A DNA stretch of 64,000 bases. It comes from CAWBLP01 sp963789495 (GTDB lineage Bacteria; Pseudomonadota; Alphaproteobacteria; Acetobacterales; Acetobacteraceae). Under the pieces are notes generated by a model, which saw only the letters and a list, made by a program, of their open reading frames with translations, had not been told where the DNA came from and did not search any database. Positions 8,156 to 20,507 of the stretch are shown here, in pieces; the first letter of the stretch is position 1; each line of letters starts with the position of its first letter. The DNA lies in assembly GCA_963789495.1 (NCBI GenBank), contig CAWBLP010000010.1:248001-312000 (forward strand). The letters are read 5' to 3'. Both the position numbers and the translations under genes were made by a program.

Positions 8156-9820
8156 TCAGGCCTCCCGATAGGACAGCAGCAGCAGGCCGCAGAACAGCAG
8201 GCAGACCGGCCAGATCCACCCCGCCACACGCTGTATCGCGCCGTCGCTTCGCGGGTCCAGCCGCAGCTCCAGCCAGCGCGCCCAGCCGGCGACGATGCCG
8301 GCCAGTGCCAGCGGCGTATGGGTCAGCTCGATCAGCAGTTGGTCCTTGAGGTTGGCGATGGCGTGGTTATGGGTCAGCAGCATGGTGCCCCCGCCGGCGC
8401 AAAGCAGGGGAAACACCAGCGCGGCATGCCGGTTGGTCCAGCCGGTCGCCCGCACCCGCCATTCAAAGATCGCGAACACCGAGATCAGCACGACGAAGAA
8501 TCGGTGCTGCAGCACCTCGACGTCGCGGAAGCTCTCAAAGAAGCCGATCTCCCCCAGCGGCCAGGTCTCCGGATCGGAACGGAGGAACAGAAAGCCACCC
8601 AACAGCAGGAACACCAGTGGCCAGTGGCGCGCCCAGCGCAGGCCGGCGCGATGCGCCAGCGCCAGCAGGCCGATCGCCGCCACGAACAGGCCGGACCAGT
8701 GGTGATTGTATTCCGACCAGGCGATGTCGGCGGCATTGCGCGGCGGCAGTTCGCCCGATCCCGGCACGAAGGCCACCGACGCGTGGGCGTGCGACTGGGC
8801 CGCCTCGGCATCCAGCTTGTCCTGCAGCGCCGGCAGCGCGAGCGCGTCATGGTCAGGACTGGCGAGTCGCGGCCAGACCGGCGTGTTGCGGTCCAGAATC
8901 TCCGCCCAGGTGACGCGGTCCTGGGTCAGGTCCACTGCCGGCGGCACCGAGGTCAGCGAGGCGGCGGCGAAGAAGATCGCAATGCCGATGCCGATTTCGA
9001 CCTCGGCAAAGCGGCGCAACCGGATGATCGGGGTCGTGGGATCGGCGCGCAGCCGCTCCACTTTCAGGAAGTTCATCCCGCCCAGCGCCAGCAGCATCAG
9101 GAACATGGTGATCTTGGCACCGACCATCACGCCATAGGCGGTGCCGTAGAAGCCCTGCCAGTCGCCAATGTAGAACCAGCTCATGGTCGCGCCGCTGACC
9201 AGGATGCAGGCGACACCGACCATGGACATGCGGGAGAAGCGGGCGCCCACCAGGCGCCAGGCCTGCCCGCCCTGCACGCGCGACAGCGCCAGCAGGAAGC
9301 AGGGAATGCCGCCGACCCATAATGCGGCGCCGAACTGGTGCAGCCACTCCACCGCGACCAGCGGCGCACGATCAGTCATGCGGGCGACCGCATGGGTGGT
9401 CAGTGTGGCAGCGGCCAGTTCCAGCAACGCGAGCCCGACCAGCGGCCAGACCGGCGCGCGGGCGCCGCGGAGGAACAGCAACGCCGCCATCCCGCCGGCC
9501 AGCGCGATCTTGATCAGACCGGCGAGGGCGAACTCGGCCGCGATGATCTGCCCGGGCGGGAGGTCGATCGTGCCGACCAGGACCGCGGTCTGCAGCGCCA
9601 CGGTCAACGCCTCGGCGACCATCAGCGCGACCGCGGCCCAGGCCGCCATGCGGGCGCTGCCACGCAGCACCGACCAGCCATCTCCGTCCAGGCGCGAGGC
9701 CAGCGGGCGGGCCAGCAGAGCGATGAAGAACACCGATCCCAGCGCGACCGACTGTGCCAGGATGGTGATACCGTGGACGATGACCGAGAGGTAGCCGAAC
9801 AGATCGATCAGCAGGTCCAC
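8156..9820 (-). CDS. copD: CopD-family copper import membrane protein
   Basis: This 554-aa polytopic protein has an N-terminal CopD domain of about eight helices, including the segment VEWLHQFGAALWVGGIPCF typical of the family. A long periplasmic loop (about residues 310-365) and further C-terminal helices with several histidines follow (EYNHHWSGLF, LLTHNHAIANL). CopD works with CopC to move copper across the inner membrane. The start is GTG at 9820, three bases after the copC stop, so copC and copD form one minus-strand operon. It is longer than minimal CopD proteins (about 300 aa), having an extra C-terminal membrane domain. Confidence 0.85.
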   Translation of the reverse strand: MDLLIDLFGYLSVIVHGITILAQSVALGSVFFIALLARPLASRLDGDGWSVLRGSARMAAWAAVALMVAEALTVALQTAVLVGTIDLPPGQIIAAEFALAGLIKIALAGGMAALLFLRGARAPVWPLVGLALLELAAATLTTHAVARMTDRAPLVAVEWLHQFGAALWVGGIPCFLLALSRVQGGQAWRLVGARFSRMSMVGVACILVSGATMSWFYIGDWQGFYGTAYGVMVGAKITMFLMLLALGGMNFLKVERLRADPTTPIIRLRRFAEVEIGIGIAIFFAAASLTSVPPAVDLTQDRVTWAEILDRNTPVWPRLASPDHDALALPALQDKLDAEAAQSHAHASVAFVPGSGELPPRNAADIAWSEYNHHWSGLFVAAIGLLALAHRAGLRWARHWPLVFLLLGGFLFLRSDPETWPLGEIGFFESFRDVEVLQHRFFVVLISVFAIFEWRVRATGWTNRHAALVFPLLCAGGGTMLLTHNHAIANLKDQLLIELTHTPLALAGIVAGWARWLELRLDPRSDGAIQRVAGWIWPVCLLFCGLLLLSYREA

Positions 9821-9823
9821 GTG

Positions 9824-10180
9824 TCAGTGCGCCGTCACGGTGAAACCCACATCGCCCCGCGTGATATGCCCATCGATCGCGAGCACCTGCCAGCGCACGA
9901 CATAGTGCCCCGGCTTCAGTTCGGCGCGCGTGGTCAGCACCTCAGGGGAGCCGTGGGCGTCCAGTTTCAGCGTGGTCTGCGTGTGATCCGGACGGTTCAG
10001 CACCAGCCGCGAGCGGACCGCGTCGATCCGGCTGTTGTAACGGAACTGCATGGCGACGGGACCGGCCGGCACGTGGCCGCCATCGGGCGGATCGCTGCTC
10101 AGCAGGATGGCATGGGCGAAGGCTGGGACTGGCAGCGACGTCACGGCCAGCAGTGACATCGAAGGCAACAGGCGCAGCAT
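9824..10180 (-). CDS. copC: CopC-type periplasmic copper-binding protein
   Basis: This is a 118-aa secreted protein. The signal peptide (MLRLLPSMSLLAVTSLPVPA) ends so that the mature chain begins with His (HAILLSSDPPDGG), the N-terminal copper ligand of CopC. The second ligand region, DGHITRGDVGF, is near the C-terminus. The protein delivers or buffers periplasmic copper and is the usual partner of CopD. The frame extends 23 codons further upstream, but ATG 10180 gives a proper signal peptide. It is divergent from the aminotransferase gene at 10422. Confidence 0.87.
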   Translation of the reverse strand: MLRLLPSMSLLAVTSLPVPAFAHAILLSSDPPDGGHVPAGPVAMQFRYNSRIDAVRSRLVLNRPDHTQTTLKLDAHGSPEVLTTRAELKPGHYVVRWQVLAIDGHITRGDVGFTVTAH

Positions 10181-10421
10181 AATGCGACGAGATGCGAACA
10201 ATGCAGCAATCCCTGACTGTTGGGGCCCTGGCTGTTGGGGCGGGGGCATCTAGCGCGGCCGGTGCGGACTGTCCAACCCGCGGCTCCTGAACGCGCCACC
10301 CGCACCGGCGCCGGGCGGAAGGATCCGGCCGCATACGTTGGCCTTGCGGCAGACCTGCGCCGGCACGAATTGCTCCGCGCGCGCTTCGGTGCCAGAAAGC
10401 GCCCATTCGCGAATAAGGAAC

Positions 10422-11615
10422 ATGCTCGTGAGCACCACCACCAGCAAGCCGCGCGGCCGTCAGTTCTTTGCCAACCCGGGGCCGACCAATATCCCGGACA
10501 GCGTGCTGCGGGCACTGGACCGGCCCAGCATCGACTTCCACGACCCCGATTTCGTCGAGGTGTATGATGCGGCCTTCGCCGGCCTCAAGCGGGTGCTGCA
10601 GACCAAGCAGCATCTGTTCATGTACAACGCCTCCGGCCACGGCGCCTGGGAAGCCAGCCTGACCAACCTGCTATCGCCCGGCGACACCATCCTGGTCCTC
10701 GAATCCGGCTATTTCTCCGAGGAATGGGCGGCGATGGCGCGCAGCCACGGGCTGGACGTGCATGTCGTGGAGGCGGATTGGCGCCGCGGCGTGGACATCG
10801 CGGCCCTTCGCACCGCGCTGGACCGCGACACCGGCCATGCGATCAAGGCGGTGTGCGCCGTGCACAACGAGACCGCGACCGGACTGATGCTGCCGCTGGA
10901 TGAAATCCGCGCTGCCATCGACGCCGCGAAGCATCCCACCCTGTTCCTGGTGGACACCATCTCGTCGCTTGGCTCGCTCGACTTCCGCATGGACGAGTGG
11001 AAGATCGATTGCGTGGTCGGCGGCGGCCAGAAGGGGCTGATGCTGCCGACCGGCATGAGCTTTACCGGCGTTTCGGACAAGGCGATGGCCGCGCACGAGA
11101 CGGCCAAGCTGAAGCGCTTCTACTTCGACTGGACGCTGATGGCGAAGCGCGCCCAGAAGAGCTTCATCGGCACGGTGCCGGTGAACATGTTCTACGGGTT
11201 GCGCGAGTCGATCCGCCTGCTGGAGGACGAAGGCCTGTCGAACGTGGTGGCGCGCCACCACCGCCTGGCGGAAGCGACCCGCCGCGCGGTTCAGGTCTGG
11301 GCCGGCAATAACGGGCCGCAGCTCTACTGCACCAATCCGAGCCGCGTGTCGGATTCCGTCACCGCGGTGCTGATGCCGGAAGGCTATGATTCGGAGCTCG
11401 TGCGGCGCACGGCGCGGCACCGGTTCAACGTGTCGCTCGGCGGCGGACTGGGCGTGCTGGGCGGCAAGATCTTCCGCATCGGCCACCTCGGCGATCTTAA
11501 CGAGCCGATGCTGCTGGGCGCGCTGTCGGCGGTGGAGATGGCGCTGCGCATCAACAACATCCCGCACGGTCGCGGCGGCGTCGATGCCGCGATGGACTAT
11601 CTTGCCGAGAGCTGA
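10422..11615 (+). CDS. Class V aminotransferase, serine-glyoxylate type
   Basis: This 397-aa PLP enzyme of the alanine/serine-glyoxylate aminotransferase group has the family N-terminus QFFANPGPTNIPDSVL, the PLP-phosphate region ASGHGAWEASLTNL at about residue 70 and the Schiff-base lysine K204 in GGGQKGLMLPTG. It should transfer the amino group of serine (or alanine) to glyoxylate, linking glycine/serine and C1 metabolism. The start is ATG 10422 with AAGGA upstream. A paralogue of similar length lies at 29206-30381. The gene splits the copper/cytochrome-oxidase assembly genes into two groups. Confidence 0.88.
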   Translation: MLVSTTTSKPRGRQFFANPGPTNIPDSVLRALDRPSIDFHDPDFVEVYDAAFAGLKRVLQTKQHLFMYNASGHGAWEASLTNLLSPGDTILVLESGYFSEEWAAMARSHGLDVHVVEADWRRGVDIAALRTALDRDTGHAIKAVCAVHNETATGLMLPLDEIRAAIDAAKHPTLFLVDTISSLGSLDFRMDEWKIDCVVGGGQKGLMLPTGMSFTGVSDKAMAAHETAKLKRFYFDWTLMAKRAQKSFIGTVPVNMFYGLRESIRLLEDEGLSNVVARHHRLAEATRRAVQVWAGNNGPQLYCTNPSRVSDSVTAVLMPEGYDSELVRRTARHRFNVSLGGGLGVLGGKIFRIGHLGDLNEPMLLGALSAVEMALRINNIPHGRGGVDAAMDYLAES

Positions 11616-11661
11616 GGCGCCCGCGGTGGCGATGCCGGTGCTGCGTGCCCGGCATCACCAT

Positions 11662-11758
11662 CGCGTGTTACCAAACCCCCAGACGTGTTGGCAAAACTTC
11701 CGTGTTGGCAAAACTTCGGGCGCGTTGGCAGCACCTCGGCGCATTACCAAAACCCTGG
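11662..11758. repeat. Degenerate tandem repeat, about 5 units of 17-20 bp
   Basis: Five successive units share the pattern CGYGTTRSCAAAAC: two read GTGTTGGCAAAACTTC almost identically, and the outer two read GTTACCAAA or ATTACCAAAA. It fills the gap between the aminotransferase and SCO1 genes. No function is evident. Confidence 0.6.
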
Positions 11759-11864
11759 GCATAGTTAACTTTCCCCGCTCCGGCGGACGCGCGAAACTGT
11801 CGCCACACCGACAGCGGCAGCGCAATGATGCCGAGCTGCACGACCAGGGATTTGCACAGCAATC

Positions 11865-12515
11865 GTGAATTTGCAGCGGCGCCGTTTGCTCGCATTGGCC
11901 GCCACGACCGTAGCGTTGCCGGTGGCCGGATGCGATTCGTCCAGTCCGTGGCACGCGCAGGATATCACCGGCAGTCTGCCGGCGCTGGCCTTCGACATGA
12001 CGGATGCGAAGACCGACAAGCCGGTCACTGCCATGGATTTCCGCGGCAAGGTGACGCTGCTGTATTTCGGCTACACGCTGTGTCCGGATTTCTGCCCGAC
12101 CACACTCAGCAATCTGGCAATCGTGCTGCAGCAGCTTGGCAAGCAGGCCGACGACGTGCGCGTGCTGTTCGTGACCGTCGATCCCAACCGCGACACACTG
12201 CCGGTGCTGAAACGCTATGCCGCGCTGTTCGCACCGCAGGTGGTCGGGCTGCGCGGCACGCCGGACGCGCTGGCCGCGTTGGCGCGTCGCTATCGCGTGG
12301 CTTATTCGGTGACGCCGGCGCAGGACGGGCACCCGTATGAGGTGACCCATAGCTCGATCATCTATGTGTTCGACCAGACCGGGGACGCACGGCTGCTGGT
12401 GGATTCGATGGCAACGCCGAAGCCGGATATCGACGGCACGACCAAGGACCTGCGGCGACTGATCACACAGAATAAGCCGCCCGGTCTGCTGCAGCGGATC
12501 TGGCGGATGGTGTGA
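11865..12515 (+). CDS. SCO1/SenC-type copper chaperone lipoprotein
   Basis: This is a 216-aa protein. An N-terminal arginine-rich signal ends in the lipobox-like VAGC (Cys23), predicting a lipoprotein. The thioredoxin-like domain carries the copper motif CPDFC (Cys73, Cys77) in FGYTLCPDFCPTTLSNL and the distal His in the VTHSSIIY region. SCO proteins insert or reduce copper at the CuA site of cytochrome c oxidase. The start is GTG at 11865. Nearby PCuAC, CtaG, CopC and CopD genes support a copper-delivery role. Confidence 0.9.
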   Translation: MNLQRRRLLALAATTVALPVAGCDSSSPWHAQDITGSLPALAFDMTDAKTDKPVTAMDFRGKVTLLYFGYTLCPDFCPTTLSNLAIVLQQLGKQADDVRVLFVTVDPNRDTLPVLKRYAALFAPQVVGLRGTPDALAALARRYRVAYSVTPAQDGHPYEVTHSSIIYVFDQTGDARLLVDSMATPKPDIDGTTKDLRRLITQNKPPGLLQRIWRMV

Positions 12516-12535
12516 CGCCAACGGCGGGTCGCACC

Positions 12536-12570
12536 ACCGTCATGGCGCGCGCAGGCGCGCCATCCACGCC
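12536..12570. repeat. RIME-like palindromic intergenic repeat
   Basis: The hairpin ATGGCGCGC / GGCGCGCCAT is flanked by ACCGTC and CCACGCC. It matches another copy at 51549-51584 in both flanks, with co-varying stem bases. It lies between the convergent SCO1 and PCuAC genes and could affect mRNA ends. Confidence 0.65.
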
Positions 12571-12614
12571 CTACCGCATCGCCTGCGGCATCGGTGCGCC
12601 TCGCGGATCCGGCC

Positions 12615-13166
12615 TCACTTCCCCTTCGCGCCATAGACTGGGAATGTCGCCATCAGCGATGCACCGCCATCGAAGTGCAATGTGACCGGAACGCTCCGTC
12701 CCGGCGTGACTGCCGCAGACGGCGCCATGCACATCAGATGATAACCCCCGGGCTCGAACGTGACCGAGTCATGCGGATGCAGCGGAATGCGCTGCACCAT
12801 TTCCATATGCGCGGTGCCGTTCTGCGTCACACTCCGATGCAGCATCAGCGAATGACAATCGGGCGACGACGCACTCGTCAGCGCCAGTTCATTGCTGCCA
12901 TTGTTGGTCAGCGTGAAATAGCCGGCGGCCGGAATCGCCGGGGTCAGGAACCGCATCCAGGGATCAGAAATCGTCGCGCCTTGGGGCGCTGCCTGCGCCG
13001 CAGTGGCGACTGGAAACGCCAGCAGCAGGGCCGCTGTCCTCCGCCACCAGGCGCTGCGGCGGGGCGTAGCGAGCGTCGAGGGCGTTGGGGCAACGCCCCG
13101 ATGCCTGACCAACCTAGCGACCGGTCCAGGCTGAGGCGTGGATTGTGATGCGCGTTCGATCGTCAT
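12615..13166 (-). CDS. PCuAC-type periplasmic copper chaperone
   Basis: The mature domain begins near APQGATISDPWMR and carries the Cu(I) motif pattern H...M...H-x-M: LMLHRSV, then HMEMVQ, then GGYHLMCM. PCuAC proteins bind Cu(I) in the periplasm and hand it to SCO or directly to CuA. The signal sequence (RRTAALLLAFPVATAAQA) lies unusually far from ATG 13166, which itself overlaps the ctaG 3' end by 53 bp. A TTG at 13112 just after the ctaG stop would give a normal signal peptide and may be the real start. Confidence 0.85.
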   Translation of the reverse strand: MTIERASQSTPQPGPVARLVRHRGVAPTPSTLATPRRSAWWRRTAALLLAFPVATAAQAAPQGATISDPWMRFLTPAIPAAGYFTLTNNGSNELALTSASSPDCHSLMLHRSVTQNGTAHMEMVQRIPLHPHDSVTFEPGGYHLMCMAPSAAVTPGRSVPVTLHFDGGASLMATFPVYGAKGK

Positions 13167-14100
13167 CGTCCTCCTCCAGCTCCTCTGGCGCCAGCCCATC
13201 CTCGTGCACACGCAGCGCGTTCAGCACTGTCATGAATCCGATCGCACTCATCATGCCGGCAGGAATCCACGCGACGATGCCGCCGACATGCTGGTCGTAG
13301 GTCGCGCTGATCGATGGAAACAGCCGGCCGCACAAATCGTAATACGGATAGAGTCCGCCCGGGCTGAACGCGATATACGCGCCCAGCCCGATCTGCGGGA
13401 ACATCACCGCGAACGGCAGCACCATCCGCACCCCGTAGCCGACACGCGCCGGCGGCTTCGGACGCGGATCCAATACCAGCGACCAGAACAAAATCCCGTC
13501 CACCACCATGCTCCAGTTCATGATCGCGTACAGCCGCGGATCGATCATGGCGCGGAAATGCACGTCCGGAATCAGGAACAGATAGACCAGGCCAACGAAC
13601 AACAGCGCAGCCAGCATCGGCTGCTGCACGAAATCCACCACCTCGATCAGCACGCGCGATTCGGTGATGCGCCGGAACGGCGCCGGCATGCCGCGCTTCA
13701 GCACCGCACCCGGCCAGGCGAGCGCGATCAGGAACGGCCCGAGATGATGCATGAAGATGTGCTGCACGCGGTTCAGGAAGAACTCGTGCTGGGCCATGTA
13801 ATCAAAACGGGACTGCAACACGCCATAGATCGCTGCCACGCCCAGCAGGAACGCCGCTTGCCGCCAGGCCGAGGGCCGCTCATCCGGCGCACAACGCGCC
13901 ACGCCGCGCGCGTACCACCAAAGACCCAGCGCGGTCGCCAGGAACTCGACCCAGGAGAAATCCCACGGCGCCCACGGCGGCAGCGTCGTCGGATGATGCG
14001 CGCAAAGCCAGGACAGCGCAGCACCGAACGCGAGAATGGCGGCCAGGCCAATAATGTCCGCACGTGCGAACCGCGAAACGGGGGCAATGGCAAGTTCCAC
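13114..14100 (-). CDS. ctaG: CtaG/caa3-type cytochrome c oxidase assembly protein
   Basis: This 328-aa protein of the Caa3_CtaG membrane family has about seven to eight hydrophobic helices and conserved histidines in the segments FLNRVQHIFMHHLGPFLIAL and YDQHVGGIVAWIPAGMM. It participates in assembly of copper-containing oxidase. The C-terminus is an acidic tail (EELEEDDDD). The start is GTG 14100 with AAGGAAG upstream. It overlaps or abuts the PCuAC gene downstream, so both are likely one transcript. Confidence 0.85.
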   Translation of the reverse strand: MELAIAPVSRFARADIIGLAAILAFGAALSWLCAHHPTTLPPWAPWDFSWVEFLATALGLWWYARGVARCAPDERPSAWRQAAFLLGVAAIYGVLQSRFDYMAQHEFFLNRVQHIFMHHLGPFLIALAWPGAVLKRGMPAPFRRITESRVLIEVVDFVQQPMLAALLFVGLVYLFLIPDVHFRAMIDPRLYAIMNWSMVVDGILFWSLVLDPRPKPPARVGYGVRMVLPFAVMFPQIGLGAYIAFSPGGLYPYYDLCGRLFPSISATYDQHVGGIVAWIPAGMMSAIGFMTVLNALRVHEDGLAPEELEEDDDDRTRITIHASAWTGR

Positions 14101-14273
14101 AGGCAGGCTTCCTTCCGCCGCGGTCCTTACGCCGCGTCCCGCCCCGGCAGAAGCGCACGAACGATTGAAAATCGGCCATCATTCGTCCATGTGGCCGGCA
14201 CCCAGCAAAAAGGCCAGGGACACACATCCCCGGCCTTTGGTGCCGATTGCCAGATCGTGGCTCGGTGATCCGA

Positions 14274-14447
14274 TTACGGACGCGTCACCACCGTCGCGCT
14301 GGTGCCGGGCGAGGTGTACACGGTGGTCGGCGGGTTCGGCGCCGGGGTCACCACAGTGGCGCTCTTCGGTGCCGGATGCTCATGCACATCGACGCATCCG
14401 GCGAGACCCAGAACGGCCAATGGCAGAAGAAGCAAGGAAACGCGCAT
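14274..14447 (-). CDS. Small lipoprotein, 57 aa
   Basis: ATG 14447 follows AGGAAC at good spacing. The product begins MRVSLLLLPLAVLGLAGC, a clear type II signal peptide with lipobox LAGC (Cys18). The remainder is a short Pro/Thr/Val-rich tail (TVVTPAPNPPTT, then TSATVVTRP). It is an entericidin-sized lipoprotein of unknown function lying upstream of ctaG in the same direction. Confidence 0.7.
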   Translation of the reverse strand: MRVSLLLLPLAVLGLAGCVDVHEHPAPKSATVVTPAPNPPTTVYTSPGTSATVVTRP

Positions 14448-14614
14448 GGATCAAGTTCCTTCGCTGTTGTTGTCGCAAGCAAGCGTGCCGACGCGTTCCG
14501 TTCTGGTGGCGGTTCGTGGCCGGTCCTGGTCCGCTTCGTGGCGAGTTCTTGGCGACGGTTCACGACTCCGCGCTGTGAACCGCCCCGGGTTTGCCGGAGG
14601 CTGTTTGGTTTGAG

Positions 14615-15520
14615 TTATGCCGCCATGGCGTGCTCGTTGGCTTGGGCATAGTAGCGCGCTTCGGCCTCGGCGGGCGGGATATTTCCGATCGGTTCGAGCA
14701 AGCGACGATTGTTGAACCAGTCGACCCATTCGAGGGTGGCGAATTCCACGGCTTCCGCGCCGCGCCACGGGCCGCGCCGATGGATCACCTCGGCCTTGAA
14801 TAGGCCGTTGATGGTTTCGGCGAGCGCGTTGTCGTAGCTGTCGCCGACGCTGCCGACGGAAGGTTCGATCCCAGCTTCAAGCAAGCGCTCGCTGTAGCGG
14901 ATCGAGAGGTACTGGGCGCCACGGTCGCTGTGGTGCACAAGGCCGCCCTTGCGGACCGGGCGACGATCGCACAATGCCTGCTCGAGCGCATCGAGCACGA
15001 AGTCCGCTCGTGCTGAGCGCGATACGCGCCAGCCGACGATGCGCCGGGCAAAGACGTCGATGACGAAAGCGACATAGACGAAGCCCTGCCAGGTGGCGAC
15101 GTAGGTAAAGTCGGAAACCCACAAAACATTGGGCGCTGACGCCCGGAATTGCCGCTTCACACGGTCAAGCGGGCTCGGCGCCGATTTGTCGCTGTGCGTG
15201 GTCTTCACTGTTTTGCCGCGCACCGCGCCAGCCAGGCGCATCTGCTTCATCAGGCGCGCCACCTGACAGCAGGGCGCTGGGATGGCCTCGCGCCGGAGCT
15301 GCCGCCAGACCTTGCGCACGCCATAGACCCGGAAGTTCGCTTCCCAGACCCGCCTGATGTCGGCCTGTAAGGCCCTATCGCGCCGCGCCCGCGCGGATAG
15401 CTTGCCTGGATCGGCGCGCTTTGCCGCGTGCGCATGGTAGGTGCTCGGGGCGATCGGCAGAACCCGGCAGATCGGCTCGACCCCGTAGGCAGTGCGATGA
15501 TCGTCGACGAACGCGATCAT
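14615..15520 (-). CDS. IS3-family transposase OrfB (rve integrase core)
   Basis: This 301-aa protein has an HTH_21-like N-terminal part (RVWEANFRVYGVRKVWRQL) and an rve catalytic core with DDE residues in WVSDFTYVATWQGF, VHHSDRGAQYLS and the Glu in ALAETINGLFKAEV. It is intact. Its ATG overlaps the orfA stop by four bases. IS3 elements usually make an OrfAB fusion by -1 frameshift, but no classic A6G slippery site was recognised here. Confidence 0.88.
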   Translation of the reverse strand: MIAFVDDHRTAYGVEPICRVLPIAPSTYHAHAAKRADPGKLSARARRDRALQADIRRVWEANFRVYGVRKVWRQLRREAIPAPCCQVARLMKQMRLAGAVRGKTVKTTHSDKSAPSPLDRVKRQFRASAPNVLWVSDFTYVATWQGFVYVAFVIDVFARRIVGWRVSRSARADFVLDALEQALCDRRPVRKGGLVHHSDRGAQYLSIRYSERLLEAGIEPSVGSVGDSYDNALAETINGLFKAEVIHRRGPWRGAEAVEFATLEWVDWFNNRRLLEPIGNIPPAEAEARYYAQANEHAMAA

Positions 15521-15849
15521 GGCTTGGACCGGCGGTCGAGCTCCGCCATCGCAAAATACGCCGACGCCTTGCGCAGAATCTCGTTGGCCTGGCGCAGTTC
15601 GCGCACTTCGCGTTCCAGGGCCTTGATGCGCTCACGGTCATCGCTGGTTGGACCAGCCCGCAGCCCCTGGTCGCGCTCCGCCTGGCGCACCCAGCCGCGC
15701 AACGTCTCCCCTGTGCAACCGATCTTGGCTGCAATCGAGCCGATCGCCGCCCACTGCGAGGCGTGATCCGCCCCGTGCTCCAACACCATCCGGACCGCAC
15801 GCGATCGCACCTCGGCCGAGTAGCGGTTCGCCGTCTTTGCCTTCTCCAT
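15517..15849 (-). CDS. IS3-family transposase OrfA
   Basis: This 110-aa DNA-binding subunit has an HTH (IGSIAAKIGCTGETLRGWVRQ) followed by a leucine-zipper-like helix (IKALEREVRELRQANEILRKA) used for multimerisation. It is the first gene of the element and overlaps orfB. Confidence 0.88.
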   Translation of the reverse strand: MEKAKTANRYSAEVRSRAVRMVLEHGADHASQWAAIGSIAAKIGCTGETLRGWVRQAERDQGLRAGPTSDDRERIKALEREVRELRQANEILRKASAYFAMAELDRRSKP

Positions 15850-15945
15850 CGCTCCAACCTCTCAAGGTTCAGAGCCTCCGGCAAACCCGGCGCGGTTCAC
15901 TGCACCGATTGACGCGCTGGCCGACGTGAGCCCTCATTTCCCGCC

Positions 15946-17592
15946 ATGACCTGGACCCTGCTCGATCTTGCTGGCGCCGTCGCGCTGCTGCTGTGGGGCG
16001 TGCACATGGTGCAGACCGGCATCCTGCGCGCCTTCGGCCCCGATCTGCGGCGCGTGCTCGGCACCGCCCTGCGCAACCGGCTGGCTGCCTTTGCCGCCGG
16101 CCTCGGCGTGACCGCGATCCTGCAGAGCAGCACTGCGACCGGGCTGATGGTCGCGGGCTTCGCCGCGGCCGGCGCCGTCGCCCTGCAGCCCGCCTTGGCC
16201 GTGATGCTCGGCGCCAATGTCGGCACCACGCTGATCGTGCAGGCATTCTCCTTCGACGTGGCCGGCATCTCGCCGGTGCTGATCCTGCTCGGCGTGATCC
16301 TGTTCCGCCGCGGCAGCCTGACACGCACCCGTGACCTCGGCCGCGTGGCGATCGGGCTCGGTCTCATGCTGATGGCGCTGCACAGCCTGGTCACGCTGGT
16401 GACGCCGTATGAGGACATGCCGAACCTGCGGATGGTGCTGGGCGCGGTGACGACGCAGCCGCTGCTCGATGTCGTGCTGGCGGCCGGGCTGACCTGGGCG
16501 GCGCATTCCTCGGTCGCCATCGTGCTGCTGGTGATGTCCCTGGCGTCCAAAGGCGTGGTGCCGCCGCATGCCGCCTTCGCGCTGGTGCTCGGAGCCAATC
16601 TCGGCAGCGCGATCAATCCGGTGCTAGAGGGTGTGGCCAGCGACGATCCGGTGAAGCGCCGCCTACCGATGGGCAACCTGTTGAACCGGCTGTTCGGCTG
16701 CGCGGTGGTACTGCTGCTGCTGGATCGGATTGCTCCGCTCTGGGTGCAGATCGATCCGGATCCGGTGCGCGAAGTGGCCAATTTCCACACCGCGTTCAAT
16801 CTCATCCTCGCGGTGCTGTTCCTGCCACTGCTCGGCCCGTGGGCAAAACTGCTGCGCTGGCTGCTGCCGGCGCAGATGGACGCAGCCGACCCCGGACAGC
16901 CGCGCTATCTGGACCACCCGGCGCTGGAGACGCCACCGATCGCCCTGGCCGCCGCCGCACGGGAGGCGCTGCGCATGGCCGACGCGCTGGAGACCATGCT
17001 GTCCGATGCCGCCGAGGCATTCGGCGGCACCGACCGCCAGCGCATCGCCCAGGTCCGCCGGCTCGACGACGTGCTGGATCGGCTGAACCGCGCCATCAAG
17101 GACTATCTGAGCGCGCTCGACCCCGAGGCATTGGACGATGGCGATCATCGCCGCCTGTCGGAGGTCCTGGTGTTCACCAGCAATCTGGAATCCGCCGGGG
17201 ATGTCGTGGACCACGCGGTGATGGGCTACGCGGCGCGGCGCCTGAAACGCGGCATGCCGCTGCCCGCCGAGGAACAGGCCGAGGCGGCGCGCCTGCTGCA
17301 ACGCCTGGCGGCCACGGTGCGGGCGGCCGCCGCGGTGTTCATGACCGCGGACGCCCGCGCCGCGCGGCAACTGGTGGCCGAGAAGGAGTCCTTCCGCGAA
17401 TTGGAGGCCGACGCCACGGCGAAGCATTTTGCCCGGCGCCGCGGCGATTTAGCCGCGCAAGGTCCGCTGCTGGACGTCGATCTGCTGCGCGAGTTGAAGC
17501 GCGTGAACAGCCACCTGGTGGCCGCCGCCGCGTATCCGGTGCTGGAGGGCCAGGGTGAGCTGCTGCCGAACCGGCTGCGGCTGGATTCCTGA
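15946..17592 (+). CDS. Na/Pi cotransporter family protein with PhoU-like tail
   Basis: This 548-aa protein has two repeated Na/Pi-cotransporter units with the signature QSSTATGLMVAGFAAAG (about residues 60-76) and the related AHSSVAIVLL (about 186), each followed by a GAN motif (MLGANVGTT, VLGANLGSA). The C-terminal 200 residues form a PhoU-like helical bundle. It probably mediates sodium-dependent phosphate transport. An IS3 element ends 46 bp upstream of the ATG, so the native promoter has probably been displaced and expression may depend on the IS. Confidence 0.87.
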   Translation: MTWTLLDLAGAVALLLWGVHMVQTGILRAFGPDLRRVLGTALRNRLAAFAAGLGVTAILQSSTATGLMVAGFAAAGAVALQPALAVMLGANVGTTLIVQAFSFDVAGISPVLILLGVILFRRGSLTRTRDLGRVAIGLGLMLMALHSLVTLVTPYEDMPNLRMVLGAVTTQPLLDVVLAAGLTWAAHSSVAIVLLVMSLASKGVVPPHAAFALVLGANLGSAINPVLEGVASDDPVKRRLPMGNLLNRLFGCAVVLLLLDRIAPLWVQIDPDPVREVANFHTAFNLILAVLFLPLLGPWAKLLRWLLPAQMDAADPGQPRYLDHPALETPPIALAAAAREALRMADALETMLSDAAEAFGGTDRQRIAQVRRLDDVLDRLNRAIKDYLSALDPEALDDGDHRRLSEVLVFTSNLESAGDVVDHAVMGYAARRLKRGMPLPAEEQAEAARLLQRLAATVRAAAAVFMTADARAARQLVAEKESFRELEADATAKHFARRRGDLAAQGPLLDVDLLRELKRVNSHLVAAAAYPVLEGQGELLPNRLRLDS

Positions 17593-17632
17593 TCGCGGTG
17601 TTCGGGCGACACGCCGCCGGCGCGGGGCGCGG

Positions 17633-20491
<2,859 letters not shown>

Positions 20492-20507
20492 TCTGGCAAT
20501 TCCACTT

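Larger units (their letters stand above)
14576..15899 (-). mobile_element. IS3-family insertion sequence, complete
   Basis: This is a 1324-bp element with inverted ends beginning TGAACCGC (27 bp at 14576-14602 against 15873-15899, one mismatch). CTG lies directly outside both ends (14573-14575 and 15900-15902), consistent with a 3-bp target duplication. It carries orfA and orfB on the minus strand and ends 46 bp before the Na/Pi cotransporter start. Confidence 0.9.
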